Positions 21,031 through 33,450 of a stretch of DNA of 64,000 nucleotides are shown piece by piece. A model generated the notes under the pieces. It had not been told where the DNA came from. It worked only from the letters and a program-made list of their open reading frames with translations, and searched no databases. The position numbers and the translations under genes are program-made. The number at the start of each line of letters is the position of its first letter. Position 1 is the first letter of the stretch. The DNA is taken from positions 56,328,467-56,392,466 of the forward strand of contig NC_087068.1 of assembly GCF_963678635.1 (NCBI RefSeq), written 5' to 3'. Origin of the DNA: Symsagittifera roscoffensis. Lineage: Eukaryota; Xenacoelomorpha; Acoela; Convolutidae.

Positions 21031-24000
21031 TGGGGGGTGGGGGACTTGGCGTTGAAGAGGGCGTTGAACTCCCTCACCCGCATGTACACTCTGAGGTACA
21101 GCACAGTCATGATCACCACGGGAAGCAGCACCATAACCACCGCCTCCTCCACACCTGAAATGGAACAATTTGGGACCAAGTTAACATCCTCCTACGAAAG
21201 CCGTATAGGGGGGTTGTTATTTTGCTTCTGAGTTTGTGAGTTTTCAACCAGTCAGAATAGAGAATTTACATGCAGCGCTTAGCAAAATTAATTGAAAGTG
21301 AAGCTAGGGTGGAGGATCTCATCTTTGTCTTTTTTTCTGGGGGGAGGGGGGGGGGGCGTTAACTTGATCCAAAATTTGTAGAACTATCTGAAAATTCTGG
21401 TCGCAAAAAAAATGCGGTGAGTCGCAAAACTGAGCAGCTTCGCTCAACAAAACAACTTGAATGTGGAAAAATAGTGAAAACGGGTAGTTAGGTTTGCAGA
21501 AACCAAAACCGAAGTTAAAGCAAAGATAGCCGGTTGCTGCACAAGCACACATAAAAAAAAACACTTTTCTTCAAATTAGTGCCGTTTTTAAAAGGTGATG
21601 TGATTCGACAACTATAGGATCGCGTAGATATTTAACTAATCAGGTATGTTCGACAGCAACAAAAAAAAATTAACATTTGAGTTTTTTGCACGAAAAAGTT
21701 AATTTTTTTAGAAAGCGATTTTTGCCGACTAAGAGCTCAATGAAACAACCGAAACAAATTTTATTCATGGTGAAATCAACTGTTTTGTCCTAAAAGCCTA
21801 AAAAGTAAACTTCCATTTGAGGAGCATTACTCGATCACATTACTCGTTCAAAATTAAACTAAATCTCAAAAACTTCAAACCAGCTTTTCTCAACACTGGG
21901 AGAATTTTGGAATTTTTTAAATGCCATTCGAATCAGACTAAAACGACTCTAATATGATTTATGGACCAATTTCGATAACTTTTTGTGGTACCCGGTTTTG
22001 CGTCGAAAAAAAACCACACAAAAAAAATAAAACACACCACAACAGGCAGGAGTTCAGAAATCCTGTCTGTGGTCAATGGTCGGAAAAGTTATATTGAATT
22101 ATATTGAACGATTTTTTTGTTCTATTCACTTACTTCTGCAATCACCTTCTTAGTTTTTTTATACTTTTGACTTTTCTTTGACACAGCTTTGACATTTTTT
22201 AACGATTAAAGGACAAAAAGGATATTCACAAACAGAAAAAGTATGTAAACATGAAGTCATAATCAGTTGAAAAGCAGCTTGAGAGTCATTGTGCTTTGTC
22301 GATAACAGCTTTTCAAATTTAAGAAAAAAAATTTCTTTTTTTTCCAAATTGTCGATTCTATTTAAAAACTTCTTTCTTATTTGTAAAGTTGTTTCACCTC
22401 CCCTCCAGAAAATCTAGGGCCACCTCTCCGCAAAGTGGGTTTGAAAAAATTCTTCAAATAAAACAGATTAAAATTACACTCACTTTAACCAACTTAAACT
22501 AACCGAGCTGGTTTTTGCGATAACCTGATGAAAAATTAAGTTTGGCATAAATTTTTCCAGAGAATAACATGGTTATTTTTTTTACAGAAAAATAGCGTTT
22601 TAGATCGAAATTGAAAATTTTTTGTCCGCTTTAAGGCTTGTTGATTTTCTAGATTGTCTGCTTACTGCTATGTGGCTAACTTAGCAATGGTTGAAAAAGT
22701 TCGCATATTCGCAGGATCATCATAATCAGCAAATAGAACTTATCTAAAATAATTGTAAGCAAAAGCGATTTTTTCAGAGGAGAATTTGTGTCTCGCCGTA
22801 GCCAGGAAATTCCTATTAGAATGCAATACTTGCTCAAATGTAGATTGCTCCTTTAATTGCAATGCAAAATTTGGCAGAAATTGGTAGATTGCTAGGATCA
22901 GTTACTGCTGTCCGTCCAAACTCGAACTGTTTGCAGCTGTCTATAACTTGGTTGAAAATAGCAAATGGCCGTAATTGATCAACTAACCAGAAGAAGTCTT
23001 AGCGAGATCTGAAGGCCATTTGAACTGACAAGTGGTGTGATAGCGACTGAATAGAACTAGATCGTAGCTCATAGTCCCAATGCCAATCAACCAGCAGAGG
23101 AGAATCAGGAGGGTGTTCAGAAGCGTGGTGAAGTAATGGTCGTACCAATCTGAAACAGATTGAGCCTTTTTTATCTATCTTTCCCTCTCTCCCTTCACCA
23201 TTGGTACCACGTGAAAAATCTAGAAAAAAAAACAGCCCGGGTTGACCGCCATTGACAAAACTGCTAGTCATACAGTTCCATACTATGGGAACTGTATGAC
23301 TAGCATTTTTTTAAAACAAAAAAATTTGTATATTGAAAAAAAAAATTTAAGTAAGTTATAAAGCTCATAAAACTAACCAGCTGTCATACGTCATACGGTA
23401 ATCTCCCAACTTGTTGAAATAGACAAAAAAAAACAAAAAAAATGTGGACATTTCAGATTGTGGACAAAAAAGGACGGACTTGATAGCCTTTTCTAGTTCC
23501 TCTGCGAATCGCAGAAGACACTATTAACATATCAGCATCATCTTCTTGGTTTTTTCAACAGTGTTTTCACAGCGTTAAATAAGAAGGCTAAAAAATATTG
23601 GAATAGCATGATTATTCCGGCTGCGACCTTTTTGATATTTAGAGCTTAAGTGCGACTTAAATAATAATATGTCGCACACAGTCTCGAATCATCTTTTCTC
23701 GGGTCGCGCAAAATCGCGCCGAACTTTTTTGGTCATGTAAAAGTTGCGACATAAATGTTAAGGTTCGCCAAGTTCCCTACATACACATTTTGAACCTCGG
23801 CCCCGGCTTGAACAAAGTTTTCTGCAAATAATTTTTGCAGGTGCAGAAAAAACAAAAGTTCAGGTTGCATTACTTTCAAATTTATGCAAAACGTTGGGGA
23901 GATTTTAATACACTCTTTCAACCTGTGTACACTAGGGATATCCAAAAATACATTTTCATTGGATTTTTCCAAAAGTTTTGCATGATATGAATATTTTTCT

Positions 24001-26231
24001 TGAATCTGTTCTCATTAAAACATTTAAAAAAATAAGAGAATTTATTGAGCACCCGTTGCTTTGCTTTGGCAAGTAGGGCGTTATGTGGCCTAGCGGGTAT
24101 CTTAACTTCCTTTCAAAATGTACATCGGGGGTTAGAGCCCCAGCAGGAGATTTTTTCTAGTTAAAATTAGCCTAAATCTAGCTAATTTGTGTTCACAAAT
24201 TGGCTCTTTTACAGTTTCGCCCTTTCAAACTACCGAGTTTTATGCTTGATTTACGTGTTATTACGGCTGAATGCGTGATGTTACGCTGTAAAACATGAAG
24301 AACAAATCTATTTACAATTGTCGATTTGTTCACCACGCGAAAATTCATCGCATTATCACTAGGTTAAAAAAGCTTTTCAAATTGAGTTTGAAAGGGGGAA
24401 CCGGAAAAAAGCCCAGAGTTCAGATGATAAATAAAAAAATTTTATGAAAATCCCTGCTTTTTTAAACATTTTTTAGGAAGTTCTGAGCAGAATTTTAGAT
24501 TAGATATAAAGTATTACAAGTCAGAAATAAAAAAATTTTTGTTTCGGGCGTTTCGTTCGTATTTTTTCTCTGAACAAAAAGCAGTGAAAAGCAGATCCGA
24601 ATGGAAAATTTAAAGAAATTTGATCTTCTGTTCAATTTGTTCAAGCAATAAATATTTCAAGCTACTAAAAAAGCGTCACTTAATTTGTCACTTTGCTTAA
24701 GGGCCAACTCTGGAAAAAAATGAAGAAAAAAATGAAAATTGAAAAAAAAGCCGACTATATTCATTTTCATGGCAGGAAACTTTCAAAAACTCGCGCTTTT
24801 AGCATAGAAAATGGCGGTTGACTTTTTATTGCAAAACGATTCGTGAAAACGGTAGAATGATTTTTTCCGTAGGCCTGGCGGGTTTCCCAGGTAAGTTCAT
24901 CACACAAAAAATTCCACAAAAAACTACCGGGAAAAATGATAACGGCTTCTCATTTTCTTATCCATTTGACAAGGACATCAAACTTACGATTAAAATCATT
25001 TGACAAGGAGTTTTCGCGGTTTTTCATTTAACAGATAAAATCATCCAATTTAAAATTTTAATTGATTTACTCGAGAATAGAACAAATTTTTTCGCTGCTT
25101 TTTTAAAACTTTTTTTACTGATGAAATAATCCCACTCGAAAATTCTCTGAAAAACGTCCATACATTGGGATGAATTTTTCGCATTTCTTTTTTTTCCACA
25201 GAAAAATTTTGATTCCAATTTTTTGCGGTTGCACTATAATTGTCTTTGTCAGTCATAATGGTTTTCGTTACAAAGTTTTTGATAAAAATTGAATGGTTTT
25301 TTTGAAAAATTATAATTGCTGATCACAAACTCATATTTTCATAGATTGACTTGGTTTGTTTTCCTCGTTTCTTGCGCGTGTTGGTATCACACAAAAACTT
25401 TTTAAATTTTAAAACTATTTTTTTTAAAGTTCGGAAAACAGTTCAAGCCTATATTGCTGTTACCGAACTTGCATTTCTTGGTGAACAAGAAAGTCCGAAA
25501 AATATTCGAGGGAAGCTTTCCTGAATAAGCAAAAATTTTCCCCCAATTTTTTTCTATCACAGATAGCTTTGAGCGGATTGAGAGGAAGGTTTAATGCTTA
25601 TTCCGCTGAAGCAATCGAGGAAATAATGACCGGAATTTGCGGCCAAATTTCCGCGTCATCGCGAATTTCAAAAAGAAATGAAAGTCGAAATGAAAGAAAT
25701 GAGAGTTATGAGCATGGCAATTTCGGCTAGTTTACATTTCGGCTAGTAATCTTATTTCCACTCACCTGTATGCAAGACAAACACATATCTCTCCACGCTT
25801 ATCATTACTAAGTGCCACGCACTAACAGCCGACAGGACATAATACAGAAAACGACTGAAAATCACCTTGCACAGAAACTGGCCCAGGAACCCCTCCGGAA
25901 CTGACCAGTTCGGGTTGCAATTAGCATAAAACACGGCACTAATACAGGACAACAAGTCGACAATTGTAAGTGAAACTATGAGTTTATATTTTTTCTTCCC
26001 TCGGAGGTTTCGGTCCAAAAGTACGATTAGAGTAATCGTGTTGAAAATGAGTCCCGCGAGGCCGAGAACACCCGAGACGATTGAATTCACCTCCCGAAGT
26101 TGAGGGTCGATGTCGGCGAAAATTGACCAGCCGTAGTTCGGAGTCGTTGACGAATTGGAATGTTCGGGGCTGTCGGTGATATAGTTACTGTCCAGAACCG
26201 AACCCAATAGATCCATAATTTCAAGAGACAT
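20995..26231 (-). CDS. Class A GPCR, exons for TM1-TM5 only (3' end not found)
   Basis: Three exons join with matching phase. Exon 1 is 26231-25766 (donor GTGAGT). Exon 2 is 23149-22988 (acceptor TGTTTCAG, donor GTTAGT). Exon 3 is 21154-20995 (acceptor CCATTTCAG, donor GTTAGT). Exon 1 has an Asn/Ser-rich extracellular N-terminus (residues 1-55), TM1 (LGLAGLIFN), TM2 (TIVDLLS, with D2.50), an extracellular cysteine ahead of TM3, and ERY as the DRY motif. Exon 2 holds TM4 with CWLIGIG and an extracellular cysteine (TTCQF). Exon 3 holds TM5 with LLPVVIMTVLYLRVY and part of intracellular loop 3. The 262 residues plus a phase-2 end demand further exons for TM6-TM7, but none was found down to 14200. 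Either they lie outside, are interrupted by transposons, or the gene is broken. Ligand unknown. Confidence 0.8.
21173..21370 (-). mobile_element. CAAGTTAAC-ended MITE, copy a, in GPCR intron 2
   Basis: The ends are GGACCAAGTTAACATCCTCC (21173) and, read inward on the other strand, GGATCAAGTTAACGCCCCCC. The interior on the minus strand contains TAAGCGCTGCATGTAAATTC and TATTCTGACTGG, matching copy b at 42597-42640 (TAAGCGCTGCATGTAAAATG and GATTCTGATTGG). Its edge lies 18 bp upstream of GPCR exon 3 and so supplies the sequence just beyond the polypyrimidine tract. Confidence 0.75.
21371..22987. other. GPCR intron 2, remainder
   Basis: AT-rich intron sequence. No further exon or recognisable element was identified; the 62-residue frame at 22159-22347 is Lys/Phe-rich and unsupported. 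Confidence 0.4.
23262..23305. repeat. Near-perfect 18-bp-arm hairpin
   Basis: TGCTAGTCATACAGTTCC, a 7-8 base loop, then its exact complement GGAACTGTATGACTAGCA. It lies in GPCR intron 1 with a T run after it; the half-site GACTAGCATTTTTTT is also at about 19130. Confidence 0.85.
24075..24150 (+). repeat. tRNA-like SINE head
   Basis: TGGCCTAGCGGGTA matches the polymerase III A-box consensus TRGCNNAGYNGG exactly. About 30 bp on, GGTTAGAGCCCC matches the B box with one change (the expected C of GTTCRA is A). No cloverleaf is convincing; it is read as a SINE head in GPCR intron 1. Confidence 0.5.
24151..25765. other. GPCR intron 1, remainder
   Basis: Nothing recognised. 25560-25740 is less AT-rich but has no open frame with family features. 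Confidence 0.35.
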
Positions 26232-28369
26232 CGCTTTGATTTTTAGTTTTTTTTTAGATTTTAGAAATTCATGGATTTTCTGTATAGATTAAAATCTAAA
26301 CATGGACCGCTGCAGTTTCAGTAGCAAAAAGGTTTGCATCAACACAAAAAAATGCATCGAAATCTTGAGCCCATAGTTGAAAGATAAAAACAGGTTTTTA
26401 ACTCGTTATAATCATTGCCTTCTTTGAAACAGAATATGGGTTCAAAAATAGTTACATCTTCTAAATTCTAACTTGATGTGATAAATATTTAATATTTGAT
26501 ATGTTGGTTGTCTAGCAAATGATCTGGGTCAATTGTTTGATAAATAGCACGGCTTTGAAGTAAGACTCGTTTTGAACTTTTTGAGTAAAAGTCAAACTTG
26601 CTCAAAGTTTAGCAGTCCGGAAATGACTAATTAATCTAACCACATTAAAATTAAAAGCTAAAATTGTTGGAGCGAAAATCGAAAACAAAAGAGATCTCGT
26701 AATCATGATTAGATCTGAGCGAACTGTAAAAAAAAACCAGTGTACATTGCAACATGGTTGAAATTGTTTTGTATGGTAAGTATTTTCCCCGTAGCATGGA
26801 AATTTATGATAAGCATTTTTTGTCAACCCGGGTGATTAAAACAGTATTGAGTTTTGAAATCATTATTAATGCTATGGACATGGTTGCATCAAAGTCAAGC
26901 GCAGTCGCAATCTGAAAAATGTCACCAGGTATTGTTTGCTTGTTTAATTATAATTGAACGGTTTATGGGGGCCTTAAAATATACAATGACACGATTTTTT
27001 TTACATTAGTAAGTCCCGGTTCGAGGTGTACACTTTATGTTTCGAATTCAACATCGAGCACGATGTCAAAGCTTGACCAAAAATGAACAGTCGAGACAGA
27101 GTTTGGGTCCAAAACAAATTCGAAATATACAGCGAGCACAGTCGAGAACAGTCAAGCACGGTCGGAGCATACTTCCAGCACGTTCAAAACGTGCTCGAGT
27201 TATATTTTGACTTTCTCGACCAAAACTGGGTATATTTCGACTGCGCTCGACATATATTTTGACCTTTTTGACTATCAAATAACAAGAATAAATTGAAAAA
27301 AATAATATAATGAAATTCGTCCACAGGAAACTTAACTTTTTTTTGCAAGTTCATTCTCCCAATTTGCTTTTTATTTTGTTTCTCAGCTGAAACTGTTGAT
27401 GGGAAAACTGATATTTGAGTAATTTTTGGAGGAATTTACCTTTCCTTGACGCAGGAACCCTTAGATTTCCAAAAACTGAAGAATCAATCTGAAAATTTTA
27501 GTTTTGCGGTGAGAAAATCTCCTCAATTGATTGTTGCGAGTTGCAACTTTCACACGGAGGTCTTTCAATTTTGTTGCTGAGATTCCTATTTATCTTTAAA
27601 ATCTTTGAAAAAAAATAAGTTGTGTTTGACCTTTGTTAACCTATTTTTTCATTTTCTCGACCAAAATCAGTTGCTTCGATTGTATTCGACCTTTTTCTCT
27701 ACTTTCTCGACCTATGTTTCGACCTTCTCGACCAAAATTGACAGTCTTGACCCGGTTCGATTTTTGTGCTCGACTTAAAATTGCTTCCCGACCGCGGAAT
27801 TGCAATCGCAAAACTGCACTTGCTCAATTTCAAAGTCGAAACATATGTCGATCGCCTCAACCCGGGTGCTTTGGTGCTGGATTGAAAATTTGGTAGATTG
27901 TTTCGACTCGCGAAAAAATTTATGGGTGGCAAAATATCTGCACTCATAATCGTTCCAAATAGAATTCAATTGAGGCAAGCTTGTTGGTCTCATTAATTCC
28001 ATCAACAACTCAATTTTTAACACTTTGTTTTTATCAGCTTAGTATATTTTGTAGCTTGTCAATCTTTCATATTCCAAAAACGATTCGAGACTACGGGCAG
28101 ACGGATAGGAGCAGTCTTGATTGCTTAAATCGTTCTTCGTTTTTCATTGCAGGTTTGATCGGCATATTGATTTTATTGTCATCATTGAAAATTATGACTT
28201 CATTGGCGAGGACGGCAAACACCTATTGTTCTCGATAGATAAATTTTCAAGTTTACAACACTCTACCAATGTAATGTGGATTTGCAGATTGCGATTAGTG
28301 AAAAAAAGTTAAGACCAACAAATTTTATCTTTGCGCAAAAACTTTTTAGTATAAACCGCTAACTCCAAT
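26232..28369. other. Upstream of GPCR; diverged repeats
   Basis: No supported gene. 27010-27290 and 27650-27760 are both dense in (T)TTCTCGACC-like words, probably one decayed repeat on either side of a diverged copy (about 27370-27540) of the interior of the 16850-18918 element (shared GAACCCTTAGATT and downstream words). Confidence 0.4.
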
Positions 28370-28990
28370 ATGAAATCTTTCAAAATTTTGATGTTTTTTT
28401 CTAAAAAAAATTGGTGCATACTTTTTTTTATACTTGAAAAGACACACAAACACCCCTCCCCAGGCTGTTCAACCTTCCCATCCACAAGCCTACCCAGCCT
28501 CTCCTCCTTTATCGTCCAACGAATGCCCCTACCCTGCCCGCACCGCCCCTAATGGCATCTCCCGTCGCCGCCTAAATTTCACACCGCTGCCTATTATTCA
28601 TGTTTTTTGGGGCGGGGGAGGGGGGGGGGGGGGGGGGCGTTGGGAGTGGGAGGCAACATCGCGGCGCAGAAAATTTGGTCAAACTAGGGTCTTTATAGGG
28701 TTCTGGATGAACTTAGAAAATCGATTTGGTCGACCTAAAATAAAAAAAGGCCACCAAATTATTCAATTTTTTTTTGAAAAACAGACCCCCACTCGATAAA
28801 ATCCTAGATCCGCGCCTCTATATATATTAGTGAAAAAAGATTAAGACCATTAAAATTTATCTAAATTTTACCGCCACTAATGGCTTCTCCTGCCTCTGCC
28901 TAACTTTCACACCGCTGCCTATTTTTTGGGGCAGGGGAGGGGGGTGTTGGTAGTGGGAGGCAAGATTGCACGCTTACACCAAACTTTCAC
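28370..28990 (+). repeat. Diverged direct duplication with G runs
   Basis: CTAATGGCATCTCCCGTCGC, then TTTCACACCGCTGCCTATT and TTTTTTGGGGCGGGGGAGG (28549-28638), recurs as CTAATGGCTTCTCCTGCCTC, then the same CACACCGCTGCC and GGGGCAGGGGAGG words at about 28877-28945. The first copy carries an uninterrupted run of about 18 G. Not coding in any frame I could support. Confidence 0.65.
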
Positions 28991-29174
28991 CCCACGTCCT
29001 GTTTACCGACCCCACTTTCATGTTTTATACACCATCATTGTTATGTTTAACCCCAGTAATCCCCCCGTTCCCTCCGTCTATCGCGAAATGAGTTACTGGA
29101 CAAACAGAACACGGAGAAGTAGGTTAAGAATGAACGTGGAAAGGAGGCTTCAACAAAACGGGTTGAAAAAAACG

Positions 29175-29598
29175 GTGTTTTATGCACTAAACGGCCCAAA
29201 ATCAAAATTGCTATATCTTGAGATAACGTTTTTGAGCTCCAATCTGATTGGCTAGTTTTAGCCAATCAAATGCAAGCTGCGCGGCCAGGCATTTCAATCA
29301 TCGTTTCAGCAGCTGAAATTAGTAGCCGAAATCTTCATACTGAACTTGATCAATTAATAAAGAAATAACTTTTAGCCAACTTGTAAAATTATATTCAGTC
29401 AATAAAATTTGAGAAAAATTACTTCAACGGAACACTTCTATATTTTCAATCAATTATGCTAATAATTTTATCAGCGTGAATTTCTTATTTGAAACGCCGG
29501 GTCATGCTGTTAGCCAACTAGCCAATCATATTCAACAATATGAATTTCATTTCAAGATATAGAAATATTGATTTTGGGATGTTTAGTGCATAAAACCC
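29175..29598. mobile_element. Merlin-derived MITE
   Basis: The left end GTGTTTTATGCACTAAACGG then CCCAAAATCAA is mirrored by the right end, read inward, GGGTTTTATGCACTAAACAT then CCCAAAATCAA; the inverted repeats run on for more than 50 bp (CTATATCTTGA). The ends match those of the Merlin element at 15525-16687 (GGG-TYTTATGCGTTAAACGG). Flanks AAAAAACG (29167-29174) and AATAAACG (29599-29606) agree at 7 of 8 positions, the 8-bp target duplication expected for Merlin. There is no coding capacity; the interior contains AGCCAATCA-type words. Confidence 0.85.
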
Positions 29599-30164
29599 AA
29601 TAAACGTGCGGGTAAACATAAGGGGACAGAACCAGAACGTGGAGAGAGTGGTAAGCGTTGGGTGAACATGGGAGGCTGTTAACTTTTGTATGATTTTTTT
29701 TCTAAATTTTACTTAGTGTCTAAGCTCAATTTGAAATGCATTATAGAAGTTACTCAAAACTAATATATATTTAAGCAAAATTAATGTAGTTTGTGTGCAG
29801 TGCTTGTTTTTTTGTGTAATCCGCTCATAATTTTCATAACTTTCAACGTCTCAAGCTGAAACTATTTTGCTTCAAATGATTGGGTAGAATTAGCCAATCA
29901 AGCATCAGTACCATCTTAAAACAGTTTGTTCTTAATGTTAGGTTTGTTCTTATGTAGAGTTTTATCCAGACCAAAATGGCCATATTCATATCTGTTTAAA
30001 ATTCGGCTTGATTAGAAATTGGTGGAAAAATGCAATGAAGCTGATTGCAGTTGTATTTAACCAATGCAACCAGTGCTATTAGTGTTTTATTCTCTGCATT
30101 CATGAATTGAATGTCATTAAATCTCAAAATCTCAATAGCTTGTCAGTTTCTATAAAAATAAAAC

Positions 30165-30710
30165 ACCGTTTTTGTTCCGACTTTCGATACGAAAGTAACG
30201 GAATATTTGTGCTCGGGGTGGGTTTTTTTTCTTCAGACAAATTTCGACTTTTTAACTAGCCCTTTTTGACGGAAATTTTTTTTATCATTCGAAAGCTATT
30301 GTTGTCCTGAGCTTAAATTTGAAAAGATATTTTACCTGTGATCATTTTTCATAAAGTTATGGGGGTTTAAAGACTGCCATTTTGGCCAATTTGGGACAAT
30401 TAACGCGCGATAAATTTCGCGCTATTAACGCGTAAGCGAGATTTAATCCGTCTTAGAAATCGTTCCAAATTGGTTGAAAGAAGCTTATTTGCCATAATCG
30501 ATTTGTTAATAGGCGCAAAATCTATCACTTTATTCTTAATATGACGTGTGGGGGGATGTTTTTACATAAAATCTCAAATTTTTTCAAAATTTTTTTAAAA
30601 ATTTTTTCTATTACATTGAAATTTTTCAAGTTATTAATGCTCCATAGACCTTAAAAGGCAGTCAGAACATTCAGGGCTTCGCCTTGATACGAGCAGTCTT
30701 GTTAACTGAT
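30165..30710. repeat. Dispersed repeat shared with 53585-53690
   Basis: About 30374-30480 (CAATTTGGGACAATTAACGC, then TTAACGCGTAAGC and TAATCCGTCTTAGAAATCGT) matches 53600-53690 (CAATTTGGGACAATAAATGC, CAGCGCGTAAGC, TAATCCGTCTTAGGGATGGT). 30176-30206 forms a small imperfect hairpin (TTCCGACTTTCG ... CGAAAGTAACGGAA). 30655-30705 is the second repeat family noted at 5990. Confidence 0.65.
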
Positions 30711-31309
30711 TTAAAATTGATTTTGTCGCCTCTTAAAATAATATAGAACTATTAGAAACAAAATAATTCATTGTAAAAAGCTTATAACTAGTTTTTTAAG
30801 AATAGCATGAAAACGCAATGCAAAATATAATAGTCTTTAATTCATGGAACTCCAGTGCGCGAAGAGGTGCTTGTTTTATAAAATTGTCTTGCTAAGATTT
30901 TAACTCTTGGGGAGGGGTTTGGTTTCGATATCGCTTTTTTGCGCAGCGAAAGTTTTTAAAATGATGAGAAACAACTCTGAAGGAAAGGTCCCCTTATCTT
31001 TAGGAAACCAATTCAGGAACAACAAAAAAAGAGGGCAAACACATATAACTCAGACAAAAGCTCCGGCACCGAGTGCCCATGTACCCCTCAAAATTTTTGT
31101 ACCTCTCAAATCCCCCCACGCACGTTCAGTAATTGTAGGGAAGGGGTAAACGGAGGGCTGTTAAAAACAGAGAGTTTGCGTTGGGTAACCGCTTCTCCAT
31201 TCAAACATTAACCTCATCCCCTTTCAACCATTCTTCAGTATGAGGGAGTAATGTGGTAAAAAAAAATTGAAAAAAATTTAGCACCTGCTCTTAACAGGAA
31301 AAAAGATAA

Positions 31310-31530
31310 CGCAATGTCATCGCCTTTGGCGCTAACCTATACTAATTTTGAGGAGGGAGCGCGCCGAAAAGGCGCAATTTTTTGGCAAAAATTTTCAAAA
31401 AGTGCCCGAAAAACGCCTTTTTGGCCTGTTTTTTTTTAAACTTTTGCCTGCGGTTCAGACTTTTTAGTGCTTTGCAGAGCTCCTAAGGAAACATAAACTT
31501 TTCTTACGCTTGCTTTTTTAATTGCTAAAC
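31310..31530 (+). repeat. GGCGCC/GGAGGGAGCGCGCC dispersed repeat
   Basis: Contains CGCCTTTTTGGCCTGTTTTT, TTTGCCTG, TAGTGCTTTG and CAGAGCTC words shared with 62175-62350 and, in part, 44865-44905 and 52445-52470. Its 5' part matches 13060-13160 inverted. No coding sequence. Confidence 0.65.
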
Positions 31531-32190
31531 GCTTTCATGGTAGGAGTAAGTTGAAGGCTCCTGTCAAAACATACAAGTAATCCTGTTTTTAAACATGATA
31601 CAAAAATAGTAGTATTTCAAGCCGGGCAGAAAATATTTGAAGTATTACTTGCTAGCACACAATAAAAACTGTTCGTAGGAAATTTAGAGTTACTGATGTG
31701 AATATCTTGCTACGAAAACAATCTTGAAACGTTGAGCTTACCATATATATGTTAAGCGTTGGCTAAAACATATCAGCCCAAAACTCGAAACTTCTCAATG
31801 TTCCCTGGTTGGCAAAAATTGCTCTACATGCAATTTAACAGTCGTTGAGCAAGCATTTCACACGTATAGAAAACTGTCTCAAAACGACTTCGATGTTGTA
31901 CGAGTAGCATTTCAACCATACTATGAAACACAACGACTAACATTTTCTCTTTAAGTGAACAATATCAAGTTTATTGAGTTGGTCTTTATGTTCTTACGTG
32001 TAGTCCCTCACCACAAGAATCTATTGTTTTTTTTCATATGTGAAAAGCAACAGCTTTTTTGTCGAAAATCCAACTGATAGATCGAGTTTAGAATTTTGCC
32101 GTGAAGTTTTTGGATTTCAATTTATATATTTATACCAAAAATTTATATATTTTTTTGTTCTAAAATTTACTGCACAAAGCAGTTATGCAG
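31531..32190. other. Nothing recognised
   Basis: AT-rich spacer before the minisatellite; no supported gene. Confidence 0.4.
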
Positions 32191-32995
32191 CTTTCAAAAT
32201 AAAACCAAAGAATGAAAGTCTGAGCAAGATCAATTTCATCGAGCTTTCAAAATCAAACCGAAGCATGAAAATCTGAGCAAGATCAATTTCATCGAGCTTT
32301 CAAAATCAAACCGAAGCATGAAAATCTGAGCAAGATTAATTTCATCGAGCGTTCAAAATCAAACCGAAGCATGAAAATCTGAGCAAGATCAATTTCATCG
32401 AGCTTTCAAAATCAAACCGAAGCATGAAAATCTGAGCAAGATCAATTTCATCGAGCTTTCAAAATCAAACCGAAGCATGAAAATCTGAGCAAGATCAATT
32501 TCATCGAGCTTTCAAAATCAAACCGAAGCATGAAAATCTGAGCAAGATCAATTTCATCGAGCTTTCAAAATCAAACCGAAGCATGAAAATCTGAGCAAGA
32601 TTAATTTCATCGAGCTTTCAAAATCAAACCGAAGCATGAAAATCTGAGCAAGATCAAATTCATCGAGCTTTCAAAATCAAACCGAAGCATGAAAATCTGA
32701 GCAAGATCAATTTCATCGAGCTTTCAAAATCAAACCGAAGCATGAAAATCTGAGCAAGATCAATTTCATCGAGCTTTCAAAATCAAACCGAAGCATGAAA
32801 ATCTGAGCAAGATCAATTTCATCGAGCTTTCAAAATCAAACCGAAGCATCAAAATCTGAGCACGATCAATTTCATCGAGCTTTCAAAATCAAACCGAAGC
32901 ATCAAAATCTGAGCAAGATCAATTTCATCGAGCTTTCAAAATCAAACCGAAGCATCAAAATCTGAGCAAGATAAATTTCATCAAGATCAATTTTC
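32191..32995 (+). repeat. 53-bp minisatellite, about 15 units
   Basis: The unit reads GAGCTTTCAAAATCAAACCG, then AAGCATGAAAATCTGAGCAA and GATCAATTTCATC. The inner units are almost identical, the first is the most diverged, and the last three share AAGCATC for AAGCATG, so homogenisation or stepwise spread is visible. The 53-bp period is not a multiple of three, and stops occur in all frames within two units, so it is not a coding repeat. Confidence 0.95.
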
Positions 32996-33450
32996 ATCTG
33001 AAAACAAATTTGCTAGAATTACTGCTGAAAAGAACTAATACTTATTGCCAGCTACGAATTGCTACGAATTATCACTTTTTGTAAAGGCTGCGAATCAAAT
33101 TTGTTGAACTATTTGAATCCAATTATTATCATCACGGTTTATTTTTAAAAGACTAACAGCAAAGGAAAGCATCGCCAAAAAATATCCTATTTTTGTTCAT
33201 AATTTTTTTTGAATAATTTTACCCAAAATTTTGTAACTGCTCATTAACTTTGACATCTTTATATGGTAGCTGGCCTATTATTCCGAAAGTTTATGTGCCC
33301 CATTGCATTTTACATTAGACCTGAAAAACAGGCAACCAATGAAATGAAACAAAAACAAGAGTAAATTAATTTTTATTGCATTTTAATTTTACATTCGGTG
33401 CATATGTTATAGTTTTACTGCAGTGCTTTAATGGATGAAAGAGTGTACGT

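Noticed and set aside
28434-28799. 121-residue Pro/Gly-rich frame
   Set aside because: It is created by C- and G-rich low-complexity repeats and includes a poly-G run; no splice or homology support.
32191-32995. Regular repeats resembling a CRISPR array
   Set aside because: The 53-bp units are directly adjacent with no unique spacers, in a eukaryotic context; it is a minisatellite.
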